From Okapia johnstoni (Eukaryota > Chordata > Mammalia > Artiodactyla > Giraffidae), in NCBI GenBank assembly GCA_024291935.2, contig CM044311.1:29206001-29270000 (forward strand): a DNA stretch of 64,000 nt, read 5' to 3'. A program made the translations under genes and the position numbers. The notes below the pieces were generated by a model. It made no database searches, had not been told where the DNA came from, and saw only the letters and a program-made list of their open reading frames with translations. Below are positions 11,304-22,312 of the stretch, piece after piece. How positions within the stretch are numbered: position 1 is the stretch's first letter; the number at the start of each line of letters is the position of its first letter.

Positions 11304-14300
11304 CAATCAGATCACATGGATCACAGCCTTGTCTAACTCAATGAAACTATGAGCCATGCCATGTAGGGCCGCCCAAAATGGATGGTTCATGGTGGAGAGT
11401 TCTGACAAAATGTGGTCCACGGGAGAAGGAAAAGGCAAACCAGTATTCTGGCCTTGAGAAACCCATGAAAGCATGAAAAGGCAGAAAGAAATACAGGACA
11501 CTGAAAGATGCTGTCTAGGTGCCCAATATGCTACTGGAGATCAGTGGAGAAATAACTCCAGAAAGAATGAAGAGACAGAGCCAAAGCAAAAACAACACCC
11601 AGTTGTGGATGTGACTGGTGATAGAAGCAAAATCTGATGCTGTAAACAGCGATATTGCATAGGAACCTGGAATGTTAGGTCCATGAATCAAGGCAAATTG
11701 GAAGTGGTCCAACAGGAGATGGCAAGAGTGAACGTCAACATTTTAGGAATCAGCCAACTAAAATGGGCTGGAATGGGTGAATTTAACTCAGATGACCATT
11801 ATATCTACTAGTGTAGGCAAGAATACCTTAGAAGAAATGGAGTAGCCATCATAGTCAACAGAAGAGTCCGAAATGCAGTACTTGGATGCGACCTTAAAAA
11901 CAACAGAATGCTCTCTGTTAATTTCCAAGGCAAACCATTCAATATCATGGTAATCCAAGTCTATGCCCAGACCAGTAATGCTGAAGAAGCTGAAGTTGAA
12001 TGGTTCTATGAAGACCTACAAGACCTTCTAGAACTAACACCCAAAAAAGATGTACTTTTCATTATAGGGGACTGGAATGCAAAAGTAGGAAGTCAAGAAA
12101 TACCTGGAATAACAGGCAAATTTGGCCTTGGAGTACAGAATGAAGCAGGGTAATGGCTAATAGAGTTTTGGCAAGAGAATGCACTGGTCATAGCAAACAC
12201 CCTCTTCCAAGAACACAAGAGAAGACTCTACACATGGACATCACCAGATGGCCAACACCGAAATCAGATTGATTATATTCTTTGCAGCCAAAGATGGGGA
12301 AGCCCTATACAGTCAGCAAAAACAAGACTGGGAGCTGACTGTGGCTCAGATCATGAACTCTTTATTGCCAAATTCATACTTAAATTGAAGAAAGTAGGGA
12401 AAACCACTAGACAATTCAGGTATGACCTAAATCAAAATCCTTATAATTTTACAGTGGAAGTGAGGAATAGATTCAAGGGATTACATCTGATAGACAGAGT
12501 GCCTGAAAAACTATGGAGGGAGGTTAATTACACTGTACAGGAGACAGGGATCAAGACCGTCCCCAAGAAAAAGAAATGCAAAAAGGCAAAATGGTTGACT
12601 GAGGAGTCCCTACAAATAGCTGTGAAAAGAAAAAAGAAAAAGGCAAAGGAGAAAAGGAAAGATATACCCATTTGAATGCAGAGTTTCAAAGAATAGCAAG
12701 GAGAGATAAGAAAGCCTTCCTCAGTGATCAGTGCAAAGAAATAGAGGAAAACAATAGAATGGGAAAGACTAGAGATCTCATCAAGAAAATTAGAGATACC
12801 AAGGGAACATTTCACTCAAAGATGGGCTCAACAAAGGACAGAAATGGTACGGAACTAACAGAAGCAGAAGATATTAAGAAGAGGTGGCAAAAATACAAAG
12901 AACTATTCAAAAAATAACTTCATGACCCAGATAATCACGATGGTGTGATCACTCACCTAGAGCCAGGCATCCTGGAATGTGAAGTCAAGTGGGCCTTAGG
13001 AAGTATCACCATGAACAAAGCTAGTGGAAGTGATGGAATTCCAGTTGAGCTATTTCAAATCCTAAAAGATGCTGTGAAAGTGCTGCACTCAATATGCCAG
13101 CAAATTTGGGGAACTCAGCAGTGGTCATAGGACTGGAAAAGATCAGTTTTCATTCCAATCTCAAAGAAAGGCAATGCCAAAGAATGCTCAACCTACCGCA
13201 CAATTGCACTCATCTAACTCGCTAATAAAGTAATGCTCAAAATTCTCCAAGGCAGGCTTCAACATTATGTGAACTGTGAATTTCCAGATGTTCAAGCTGG
13301 TTTTAGAAAAGGCAGAGGAACCAAAGATCAAATTGCCAACATCCGTTGGATCATCAAAAAAGCAAGAGAGTTCCATAAAAACATCTATTTCTGCTTTATT
13401 GACTATGCCAAAGCCTTTGACTGTGTCGATCACAACAAATTGCGGAAAATTCTTCAAGAGATAGGAATACCAGACCACCTGACCTGCCTCCTGAAAAATC
13501 TGTATGCAAGTCAAGAAACAACAGTTAGAATTGGACAAGGAGCAATGGCCTGCTTCCAAGTTGGGAAAGGAGTAGATCAAGGCTGTATATTGTCACCCTG
13601 CTTATTTAACTTATATTCAGACTACATCACGCAAAATACTGGCCTGGATGAAGCACAAGCTGGGATCAAGATTTCTGGGAGAAATATCAATAACCTCAGA
13701 TATGCAGATGACACCATCCTTATGGCAGAAAGCCAAGAAGAACTAAAGAGCCTCTTGATGAAAGTGAAAGAGGAGAGAATATTGGCTTAAAACTCAGCAT
13801 TCAGAAATCGAAGATCATGGCATCTGGTCCCATCACTTCATGGCAAATAGATGAGGAAACAATGGAAACAGTGACAAACTGTATTTTCTGGGGCTCCAAA
13901 ATCACTGCAGATGGTGATTGCAGCCATGAAATTAAAAGACACTTGCTCCTTAGAAGAAAAGTTATGACCATTCTAGACAGCATATTATAAAGCAGAGACA
14001 TTACTTTGCCAACAAAGGTCCGTCTAGTCAAGGCTATGGTTCTTCCAGTGGTCATGCATGGATGGGAGTCGGACTGTAAAGAAAGCTGAGCGCCGAAGAA
14101 TGGATGTTTTTGAACTGTGGTGATGGAGAAGACTCTTGAGAGTCCCTTGGACTGCAAGGAGATCCAACCAGTCCATCCTAAAGAAAATCAGTACTGAATA
14201 TTCATTGGACGGACTGATGCTGAAGTTGAAACTCCAATACTTTTGTCACCTGATGTGAAGAAGTGACTCATTTGAAAAGACTGTGATGCTAGGAAAGACT

Positions 14301-14476
14301 GGAAGCTGGAGGAGAAGGAGATGACAGAGGATGAGATGGTTGGATGGCATCAGTGACTTAATGGATATGGGCTTGAGTACACTCCAGGAGTTGGTGATGG
14401 ACAGGGATGCTTGGTGTGCTGCAGTCCCTGGGATTGCAAGGAGTTGGACATGACTGAGCAACTGAACTGACCTGAA
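11304..14476 (+). mobile_element. Near-full-length BovB (RTE) LINE, inactivated
   Basis: About 3.2 kb, close to the family's full length. The 5' untranslated part is followed by an apurinic-endonuclease-like domain (about 11650-12370; GTWNVRSMNQGK and later IIGDWNAKVGSQ are visible) and a reverse-transcriptase domain (about 12940-13790; [17 protein letters not shown] near 13392-13442 and the YADD catalytic motif near 13700). The 3' end has the GACTGAGCAACTGAACTGA tail. In-frame stops (for example at about 11808 and 12151) and frameshifts (for example after 13780) split it into several open segments, so it cannot make an intact protein. It interrupts an MLT1-type LTR. Confidence 0.92.
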
Positions 14477-14611
14477 TTTACTGAAAGTAACCTTAATAAA
14501 TTTGAAATTTTTACTGAGTTTATGCATAGTCTTTGCCCAGAACCTCATTTTTAGTCTTACTGACCATAAGGCACAGGTTTATGTCTAGGACAAGTGACGA
14601 TGAAATCAGCC

Positions 14612-14808
14612 CTGAGTGAGTGAAAGTCTCTCAGTCCTGTCCGACTCTTTGCGACCCCATGGACTATATGGTCCATGGAGTTATCCAGGCCAGAATACTG
14701 GAGTGGGTAGACATTCCCTTCTCCAGGGGATCTTCCCAACCCAGGGATACAACCGAGGTCTCCTGCATTGCAGGTGGATCCTTACCAGCTGAGACACCAG
14801 GGAAGTGA
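14612..14808 (-). mobile_element. Bov-tA SINE (tA3-like subtype), antisense
   Basis: Antisense SINE whose BovA part carries the GACTATATGGTCCATGGAG / CCAGGCCAGAATACTGG variant, as in the copies at 44671 and 48597. The head complement ends near CACCAGGGAAGTG. Confidence 0.85.
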
Positions 14809-14904
14809 GATAATTATGATAGCTGTTAACAAATCTCCATTTAAAAGCACCATCCAGGTATTACAGATCCTGCAAGCAAATCTTTAGTACCAACAGTGTG
14901 GTAG

Positions 14905-15020
14905 TATATTTAGAGCACTGGAACAGGTCTCATGACACTTTTAACCTAGGTTTTCTCTGCTGAAAGATGTGTAGTTTTGGGCAATTAAACTTCAGCTGCC
15001 TCATTTATAGGGTGTGTTTC
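14905..15020 (+). repeat. MIR-like SINE relic
   Basis: The sequence passes from an AGCACTGGAACAGG region through TTTTGGGCAATTAAACTTCAG to CTGCCTCATTTATAGGG. It is a diverged version of the MIR core and 3' half. Confidence 0.5.
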
Positions 15021-16200
15021 TCACGACAAATGTGTGGCATGTAGCTGCCTGAATAAGTAAGAGTTATTTGGGTTATTAGCCTCTTAAAGCTTCAGTCCCT
15101 TATTTCTGCACCAATTAGCCCACCCATTCATTCATTCCTACTCCCCAAATCAAGTAAGGACATCTTCTGCAGTAAACAAAGGACATCTAACAAATATTTC
15201 CTTCTGTTATTGCCTGAAGATTTAATTCTTTGAAGCAGTTCAGTGAATTCATCTTCACTGTTCTTCAGAAAAGTACATTATGGTAAACTGCATAATTCTT
15301 TCATGAAGTTCCCAATTACTTCTAGGGTACAGTGGATCAGAATGATTATCTCAGTCCTTCTTTGATGGGGGACAGGGAGGAAAGAAGCTGCCTCATGGGC
15401 AGCTGGATAATCTGTGGGCAGAATGTGGGGGTGGTACCAATTTGTGATAAAGATAGACCTGAGATTTTCATCAAAGTAATGACTTGTAACTGCCTCTCTT
15501 CCATTTTCACATACAACCCACAGGCTGACATTTGGAGTTTCTTATCTTCTTGTTTTCTGAGTATGGTGTTTATTTTAATCAGATTCTATTTTTGTGCTCA
15601 TATTCTGAGTTAGGGCAAGTTGAGTTGATGGCTGATCTGATCTGCCATCCAAAATCTGGCTTTGGGGCCTAAGCTTTGCTACTACCGAGGGATGCTGTTT
15701 TAAGTTTAGGCAATTTTATGTGAATTTTAAAGCAATATAATCACTCACTTAAGAATCTCTGATTAAAGAAAAATGATCAGGTGTTGCAGAGACACTCAAT
15801 TAAAAAAACATGCCTGGCCATTCATAGAGAGGCATATGTTAGTTGAACTCAATATGCCTTAGCTCATAATAAACAGAATTGAAGTGTTACTGAATTTTAC
15901 CACTTAAGACTATTTTTTTTTCTTCAAATTTTAACATCAGGTCCCTTACCTGAATATAAACAGACAAGTGAATTTTCTATTAAAGGGACCAATCACCCAT
16001 CAGAATGATATAAGGATTACTTTTAAAACATCTGAACGAACAGCAGCCTTGGAAAGAAACCTTACCTAAACTTCCTTTACTGACTTAAGAGCTGTAATAA
16101 CCCCTTGGAGGGAGTTTCCTGTACAGGAGGAGACTAATTCTTAGTCCTGGGATGTGAGAGTTCAGCTGCCTTAAACTCTCCTTTAGGGGAGCTTTCCGTC
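15021..16200. other. Gene-free, no recognised element
   Basis: AT-rich. A minus-strand frame at 15346-15531 and a plus frame at 15332-15613 show no family resemblance and no flanking splice context that I can support. Confidence 0.5.
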
Positions 16201-16398
16201 CCATTGGAAAAGACCTTGATGCTGGGAAAGACTGAGGGTGGAAGAAAAGGCGACGGAGGATGAGATGGTTGGTTGGCATCACTGACTCAAAGGACATGAG
16301 TTTGAACAAACTCCAGGAGATGGTGAAGGACAGGGAAACCTGGCATGCTGCAGTTCACGGGGTTGCAAAAAGTCAGACATAATTAGTGACTGAACAAC
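16201..16398 (+). mobile_element. BovB LINE 3' tail fragment
   Basis: CCATTGGAAAAGACCTTGATG through GTCAGACATAATTAGTGACTG matches the last 200 bp or so of BovB (compare 27403-27602). It is strongly 5' truncated. Confidence 0.8.
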
Positions 16399-16589
16399 CA
16401 GCAACCATCCCAGAAGAGAACCATCCCTAACACCTGGATGGACAATTGTGTAAACAAACCTGCTAGAATGTTCTATACTTTCCCACTGAAGCTCCAACTG
16501 CTCCTCCTTTTGTTAAGCAGGTCTTGAAACCATGGTCTTTGGCAATTTGGGGAGCCCTTCCTCCTCACATGCATGTGAATTATTCTCCT

Positions 16590-17068
16590 ATGTGGTGGTT
16601 AATTTTATGTGTCAACTTGACTGGACTGCAGAGTGCCCACACATTCTGTCAAACATTCTTCTGGGTGTTTCTGGATTAGTCTGATATTTAAATTGATGAC
16701 TCCTCAGTAAAGCAGACTGCTGTCCCTAATGTCGGTTATCCTCAACCAATCTGAGGATCACAGTCCTGAGTGGAACCAAAGGTTGACTTCTCCCTGGAGA
16801 AGTGGAAACTCTTCCTGCTTGGTTGCTTTCAAGTTGGGACACTGGGTTTTGAATGTCCTTCAGACTGGAAACATACCCCTGACTCTCCTGATTCTCAGGC
16901 ATTCAGAGTTGGACTGGAACTACATCGCTGGATCCCCTGGGCCTCCAGCTTGCTTACTGCAGATTTTGTCAGCCTCCATATCATGTAAGAAAATTCCTGA
17001 CAATCAACCTATTAATCAGTCAACCAATCCTATTGGTTCTGCTTCTCCAGAGTACTCCAATACATTTT
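16590..17068 (+). repeat. Old LTR-like mammalian repeat
   Basis: GTGGTTAATTTTATGTGTCA, then CTTGACTGGACTGC, ATTCTTCTGGGTGTTTCTGG, GGACTGGAACTACATC and TCCTATTGGTTCTG, follow a common mammalian repeat consensus from end to end. I recognise the pattern but am not certain of the family name. Two overlapping open frames (16729-17073 and 16770-16988) are by-products of this repeat. Confidence 0.6.
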
Positions 17069-17426
17069 GTTGATCTGTATGTTGTTAATTAGTTCACAGG
17101 TCCCCAGCCACTTGGACACAAGTTGATTGAGGATAAGTTTTCCTCCCAAGAGTTTTGCTAATGAGGATGGGGTATTCAGGACTCCTCACTCACTCTAGAG
17201 GGTGCAGTGATTCTGAAACCTGCAACAAAGCCAGAGTAAGTCAACTTTCTTACCAGTCTGACTCTTCGGTCTCTGCCACATATTCAATTAAAGAGGGTGA
17301 TAAGAACTTTCCCTTTTTAAAAATGGAAATACTCATAGTTTATATATACAAGAAAAATTTTGGGCTAGAACTAGTTCTCTAGGTATTGTGATTCTTGGTT
17401 TAAATTAGTCCTTCCCAGACATAACA

Positions 17427-17614
17427 GATTTTCCTGGTGGCTCAGATGGTAAAGAATCTGCCTGCAATGTAGGAGACCCAGGTTTGAACCCTTGTTCAGG
17501 CAGATTCTCTGGAGAAGGGAATGGTGACCCACCCCAGTATTCTTGCCTGGAAAATCCATCGGAAAAAGGAGCCTAGGGGACAAAGATTTGAACACGACTG
17601 TGTACCTAACACCT
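17427..17614 (+). mobile_element. Bov-tA SINE, sense
   Basis: Head TTTTCCTGGTGGCTCAG, B-box region GGTTTGAACCC, BovA part diverged near its 3' end (GATTTGAACACGACTG). Confidence 0.82.
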
Positions 17615-17859
17615 TCACTTTCCCAGAGATAGTCATTGTGTCCATTTGTCCTTGTCTCTTGTGTTATTGTTTTGTATTGTGCTGTCTATAAGTGTTTTTC
17701 ATAAGAATGAGGATCGTAGGGTAGACAGAACATACAGGCGTAGGTTCTATATATCTGTTGTTTGAATTGGCCTCAGAGACCAGTGAATTTGAGATTCTCA
17801 CTGGACTCCTGTTCACTTGAACAAACTTTGTTGTGAGTCACCTATAAAACCGAATTCAT

Positions 17860-18200
17860 CTTGATTTTTTAAATTGTTTTTATATTTTTAATTGTATTTT
17901 TAAATTTTTTTGTATTTTTAATTTTAATTGATAATTGCTTTACAAGATTGCATTGGTTTCTGTCACATATCAACATGAATCAGCTCTACGTATACATATA
18001 CCCCTCCCTCTTGAACTTCTCCCACATCCCACCCTATCCCACCCCTCTAGGTTGTCACAGAACACCTGTTTCAGTTCCTGTGTCACAGAGCAAAATCTCA
18101 CTATTTTACATATGCTAATGTATATGTTTCCATGCTACTCTCTTCACTCATCCCACCTTCTCCTTCCTCCACTATCTATAACTCTGTTCTCTATGTCTGT
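17860..18200 (-). mobile_element. Ruminant L1 3' UTR, antisense (left part)
   Basis: Begins with a T-rich run (complement of the L1 poly(A)). It continues with TTTACAAGATTGCATTGGTT, then ATCAACATGAATCAGC, and a C-rich CCCACCCCTCTAGG region, which is the reverse complement of the ruminant L1 3' UTR also seen at 40212-40530. It is interrupted at 18200 by a BovB tail. Confidence 0.8.
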
Positions 18201-18849
18201 CCAGACTCATCACTTCATGGCAAATAGATGGGGAAACAATGAGAGATTTTATTTTGGGGGGCTCCAAATCACTGCAGATGGTGAAATTAAATCACTGCAG
18301 CCATGAAATTAAAAGATGCTTGCTCCTTGGAAGAAAAGCTATGACCAAACTTGACAGCATATTAAGAAGCAGAGACATTACTTTGCCAACAAAGGTCCAT
18401 CTAAGTCGAACCTATGGTTTTTCCAGTAGTCATGTATGGATGTGAGAGTTGGACTATAAAGAAAGCTGAGTGCCAAAGAATTGATGCTTTTGAACTGTGG
18501 TGTTGGAGAAGACTCTTGAGAGTCCCTTGGACTGCAAGAAGATCAAACCAGTCCATCCTAAAGGAAATCAGTCCTGAATATTCATTGGAAGGACTGATGC
18601 TGAGAGTTTCAACTTCAGCCACCTGATGTGAAGAACTGACTCATTGGAAAAGACCCTGATGCTAGGAAAGATAGAAGGCAGGAGGAGAAGGGGACAACAG
18701 AGGATGAGATGGTTGGATGGCATCACTGACTCAATGGACATGTTTTGAATAAGCTCCTGGAGTTGGTGATGTGATAGGGAGGCCCAGCATGCTGCAGTCC
18801 ATGGGGTTGCAATGACTTGGACACGACTGAGTGACTGAACTGAACTGAA
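18201..18849 (+). mobile_element. BovB LINE 3' end inserted inside L1
   Basis: Begins within the BovB region CATCACTTCATGGCAAATAG and runs to the ACTGAACTGAACTGAA tail. The 10-bp direct repeat CTATGTCTGT at 18191-18200 and 18850-18859 is the target-site duplication. L1 sequence continues on the far side, so the BovB is younger than that L1. Confidence 0.88.
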
Positions 18850-18957
18850 CTATGTCTGTGTCTCCATTGCTGTCCTGCAAATAGTTTCATGAGTACCATC
18901 TTTCTAGCTTTCATATATATGCATTAATACGTGATTTCTGTTGTTCTCTTTTTGAGA
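18850..18957 (-). mobile_element. Ruminant L1, antisense (right part)
   Basis: CTATGTCTGTGTCTCCATTG, then TTTCATATATATGCATTAATACG, is the antisense end of L1 ORF2 and proximal 3' UTR (compare 40560-40620). It continues the L1 that is split at 18200. Confidence 0.72.
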
Positions 18958-19208
18958 ATGCTATTGAACTCCTCCTAACACCACACACAAAGATAAACTC
19001 AAAATGGGTTAAAGACCTAAAAGTAAGGCCAGAAACTATAAAACTCTTAGAATTTAGGCAGAACACTCTATGGCATAAATCACAGCAAGATCCTCTATGA
19101 CCAACCTCCTAGAGTAATGGAAATAAAAACAAAAATAAGCAAATGGGACCTAATTTTACTTAAAGCTTTTGCACAGCAAAATAAACTATAAACATGGTGA
19201 AAAGACAA
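18958..19208 (+). mobile_element. L1 ORF2 fragment in opposite orientation
   Basis: AAAGATAAACTCAAAATGGG, then GTTAAAGACCTAAAAGTAAGG and ATAAATCACAGCAAGATCCTC, read sense for the C-terminal third of L1 ORF2, with stops. It abuts antisense L1 3' sequence, the layout expected of a twin-primed (5'-inverted) L1 insertion. Confidence 0.72.
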
Positions 19209-19876
19209 CCATCTTGATTTTGGGTTCTGAGAGCTTGGCTTAGCTGCAGAAAGAGCATCCTCTCTTGTTGTCTGCCTACTGGGGGTGCAGATTGTAAGGT
19301 CTGTGCCTGGATGAGGCCGGCTGTCAGGTCAAGATTCTGAGACATGAAGAATTAATATTGGCTCTCAGGGGAGTGTCTAATCTACAACCCTTCCTAACTC
19401 ACTATCTTTGTAGTGTTGAGGATTCCTTTCTTAGTACTGTCCACCAGGAATCATGGATTAGATGGGAGATAGATTAGATGGATTTGTGGGAGACTGGAGT
19501 ACCATCCTTACTGCCTGTGGCAACTTGTTCTCCTTCTTTTCAGCTATCTTTGGGAGTTCCTTTGGATTACGGAGGCTGCATTTTCTGTGTCCTCTTCAGG
19601 GACACCTCCCATGCACATAGTTAAATTATATTCTAAGCCTGGAAGTTTACCTCCAGGTCTTCCCTAAAAGAGACAATAGTTTGTGTTACATTTAAATAGA
19701 TATACTCATGCAGATCCTAATTGTGAAAGGCCAGACAATGGATCATATAATCTATAAGAGCTTTTATATTTAAGGGGCTTATAGAATGCTCTCATCCTAC
19801 ACAAATACCCTCTTGGTACCCTGGGAGGATCAGATAGAAAGAAAGGCACAAAACATTAAAACTGGCCTAAAATGTT
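19209..19876. other. Gene-free, unidentified
   Basis: Moderately GC-balanced sequence with no recognised element. The sequence just after the inverted L1 piece (CTTGATTTTGGGTTCTGAG) does not match anything I can name. Confidence 0.4.
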
Positions 19877-20084
19877 CCCTTGGGTTTCCCAGCTGGTAAA
19901 GAATCTGCCTGCAGGAGACACTTTGATCCCTGGGTTGGCAAGATCCTCTGGATAAAGAAATGGCAACCCACTCCATTATTCTTCCCCGGGCAAATCTCAT
20001 GGACAGAGGAGCCTAGTGGGGTACAGTTCATGGGGATGCAAAAGAGTCAGACACAACTGAGCGACTGAGTGACTAAACAACAAG
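19877..20084 (+). mobile_element. Bov-tA SINE, sense
   Basis: Head GGGTTTCCCAGCTGGTAAAG, shortened D-loop region, BovA part ending AGACACAACTGAGCGACTG. Confidence 0.83.
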
Positions 20085-20149
20085 AAAATATCTCCTTAAC
20101 AAAATTCAAGAGCAGAAGTCAGACTTAGAACAAAAATTTGATTTACTGT

Positions 20150-20345
20150 AAATTCTCCTCTGCCTCCTTCTTATACTCATCTTTACCTCAAGCTCCTTAT
20201 TCCTGACTCCCCAGGAGATCTTTTAGATCCACCTTCTCCAAATCCAGCTCCACTTCCTCAACTAATTCTTTTAATCTCCCAAACTTCTATGGTTTCCCCA
20301 GAAAATCTCTTGACCACCTAACCACCTGCTTTAACTTCCCTTTCT
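20150..20345 (+). other. Pyrimidine-rich stretch, unidentified
   Basis: The plus strand is strongly C/T-rich and one frame is Pro/Leu/Ser-rich with occasional stops. It could be a scrap of an old retroviral gag-like region or simply low-complexity sequence. Nothing diagnostic is present. Confidence 0.15.
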
Positions 20346-20429
20346 TTACAATAATTACAAGAGGCTTTTGAGAAACTGACATTAAAACATAAGGCAGTCA
20401 TCATTCATATGACTGTTGTCAACCAAGAA

Positions 20430-20488
20430 ATAAGGGTCTCCTGCATTGCAAGCAGATTATTTACCAACTGAGCTATCAGCGAAGACAC
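20430..20488 (-). mobile_element. Bov-tA SINE head fragment, antisense
   Basis: GGGTCTCCTGCATTGCAAGC followed by TTTACCAACTGAGCTATCAG is the complement of the tRNA-derived head only. Confidence 0.6.
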
Positions 20489-20964
20489 CAGTGTAAGTTG
20501 GTGAATTTGCCTTTTGGTTGGTTGACTTGATAAAGCTGATATCCAGATAATTCCAGCCTGTGATGAAAGACATTGCAAGAATTCCTTGCAGTTCTTAGAT
20601 TTTAACTCATGTAACAATATTTCAAGATAATTTTCTTAACCTGGTACTTGTTAAGATATTTCTTATGTGTATATATTTCCTATGGGGTTAATGTGTCTTA
20701 GATATATATCACTTCCTATTTACATAGAAAGATATTTTCCCTTTGGTATGATTCTAAATTGCAAAAGTGTAATTTAAAAAAAGGTCAGCATTTTTAGTTT
20801 GAATATTCAGCAATATGAAGTTATACAGATCAAGCTACACTAATAAGAATTTAGATTTTAACATTTGTCAGATCAAAACAGACTAATATTTACATTTAAA
20901 ATATGACTGCGTTGTATAATCATAACCAGAAGTTAAATTTAGCTACTAATTTTGCTAAAAATAT

Positions 20965-20970
20965 TTTATT
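20965..20970 (-). terminator. Candidate RBM11 polyadenylation signal
   Basis: TTTATT on the plus strand reads AATAAA on the minus strand, about 1.06 kb after the RBM11 stop codon. Scanning the minus strand downstream of the stop, it is the first canonical hexamer I found. The 3' UTR between 22027 and here is AT-rich and free of recent SINEs. Usage is not shown by the sequence. Confidence 0.3.
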
Positions 20971-22027
20971 ATTTTAAATAATAATAAATATCTACAAGGT
21001 TCTATGCAATACACAAAAGAAATATCAAAGAATGGTTAAAATTGGGTGGTTAGTTCATAATGAAGCTGTGTGATCTTTTCAATTGGATTCAATAAACACA
21101 TATTTTCATCATTCTAGTTTATGATAAGCTACAAAGTTAACAAGATTGTCCAAATAAATCATTAATTTTACATGTAGTCTGTTTATCCCTGCAAATAAAT
21201 GGTCCAGAAATAGGAAAGCTGATTTTACGATAAACATTAAATATCATACAATAGTGAAATTTTCTATTGAAGTTATTGTTCACTATCAAGATCTAAATGT
21301 GTCCAATATATGCTCTCCAACCCGGATGGAAAAAGAGGTGGACAATAAATGCTGACATAGCCAACTAATTTTCATAAAATACAATTAATAAGTAGGAAGT
21401 AAAGAGGCAGGTATTCCTACTTATATATAAGCATATGAAAAGGGAAGGGACAAAAAGCTAGCCACATGATAATCATCTTTCCTTTGGTATCACTGTTGTA
21501 TATCCTTGTTTTATGAAGTAAATATGTATGAGATTAAGGCTGAGACAAGATATTTAAACATAAAGTATTAGTAATAAAGGAAACTAAACTCTGCTTATTC
21601 TCTCTTCTTAGGAAAAACATACAACTCAAAGATTTGTATTAGTTTCATTCAGAAAACTGACCACTCCACTTCTAATTTCAGCTGAGGGTTACAGGCAACA
21701 ATGTAGGAGATCACAGTGCCGTCTCCATAAGTGCTCAGTAAGTGACGTTTGATTAATGGTTTAGTGTAAGTTCATCACTGATACTAAAACATAACAACTC
21801 AGAGTGTATTTCTTGTTAACAATACCATTACAAATACAAAAAGCACATTATACTGTTTTTAAGATTTTTGTCATTCAAGACAAAAATTAAATAGCAAATC
21901 AGATATCATATTGTTATATATTTCAAAGAAGACAAGAAAGCCACGGAATTGGTCCTTTAGTAGAATACAGATTTTTCTTTTAAGGGAATGAAGACTAGCA
22001 GAGATACATTTCATTTGAATGTAAATA

Positions 22028-22312
22028 CTAGTATCTTTTTTTCTTACACTTTTGGAACTTTGGGCTATATTCATTTCCTCTACTGTTTTCTGTGCTACTA
22101 TCGCTATCACTGCTTTGTTTCTGCCTCTTTCGTTTATTTGTCTGATAAAGGTCTGAATCACTTGGTTGCTGGTGAGTCCATTCGTAAGAGCTGGGTCCAG
22201 CCTCCAGATCTGAAACATGATTCAGTGAGGAAGATGCAGAAGTGCTATTAGGAAGTGGTGCTGTCATCTCATAGTAAGGAATAGGCAGTGCTGGGTTATA
22301 TGCAGGCCACTG
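22028..22312 (-). CDS. RBM11: RBM11 coding exon 5 (C-terminus)
   Basis: 285 nt ending in TAG at 22030-22028. It encodes [20 protein letters not shown] onward, then a DSDLYQ segment, the basic NKRKRQKQ, a Ser/Asp-rich run and a terminal Lys-rich KCKKKRY. The acceptor is TTCCACAG/CAGTGG, a tandem CAGCAG that could allow loss of the first Gln. Its open frame extends into the intron upstream, but the polypyrimidine tract marks the true start. Confidence 0.94.
   Translation of the reverse strand, partial: QWPAYNPALPIPYYEMTAPLPNSTSASSSLNHVSDLEAGPSSYEWTHQQPSDSDLYQTNKRKRQKQSSDSDSSTENSRGNEYSPKFQKCKKKRY

Noticed and set aside
18414..18626. Open plus-strand frame with a Trp/Arg-rich protein
   Set aside because: It is the decayed 3' part of the BovB ORF in the inserted LINE copy, repeated nearly identically at several other positions here.
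1..20400. Exons of ABCC13, expected beyond RBM11 by human gene order
   Set aside because: I looked on the minus strand for its ABC-transporter motifs and N-terminal wording and found nothing. The gene may start outside the window or be absent.
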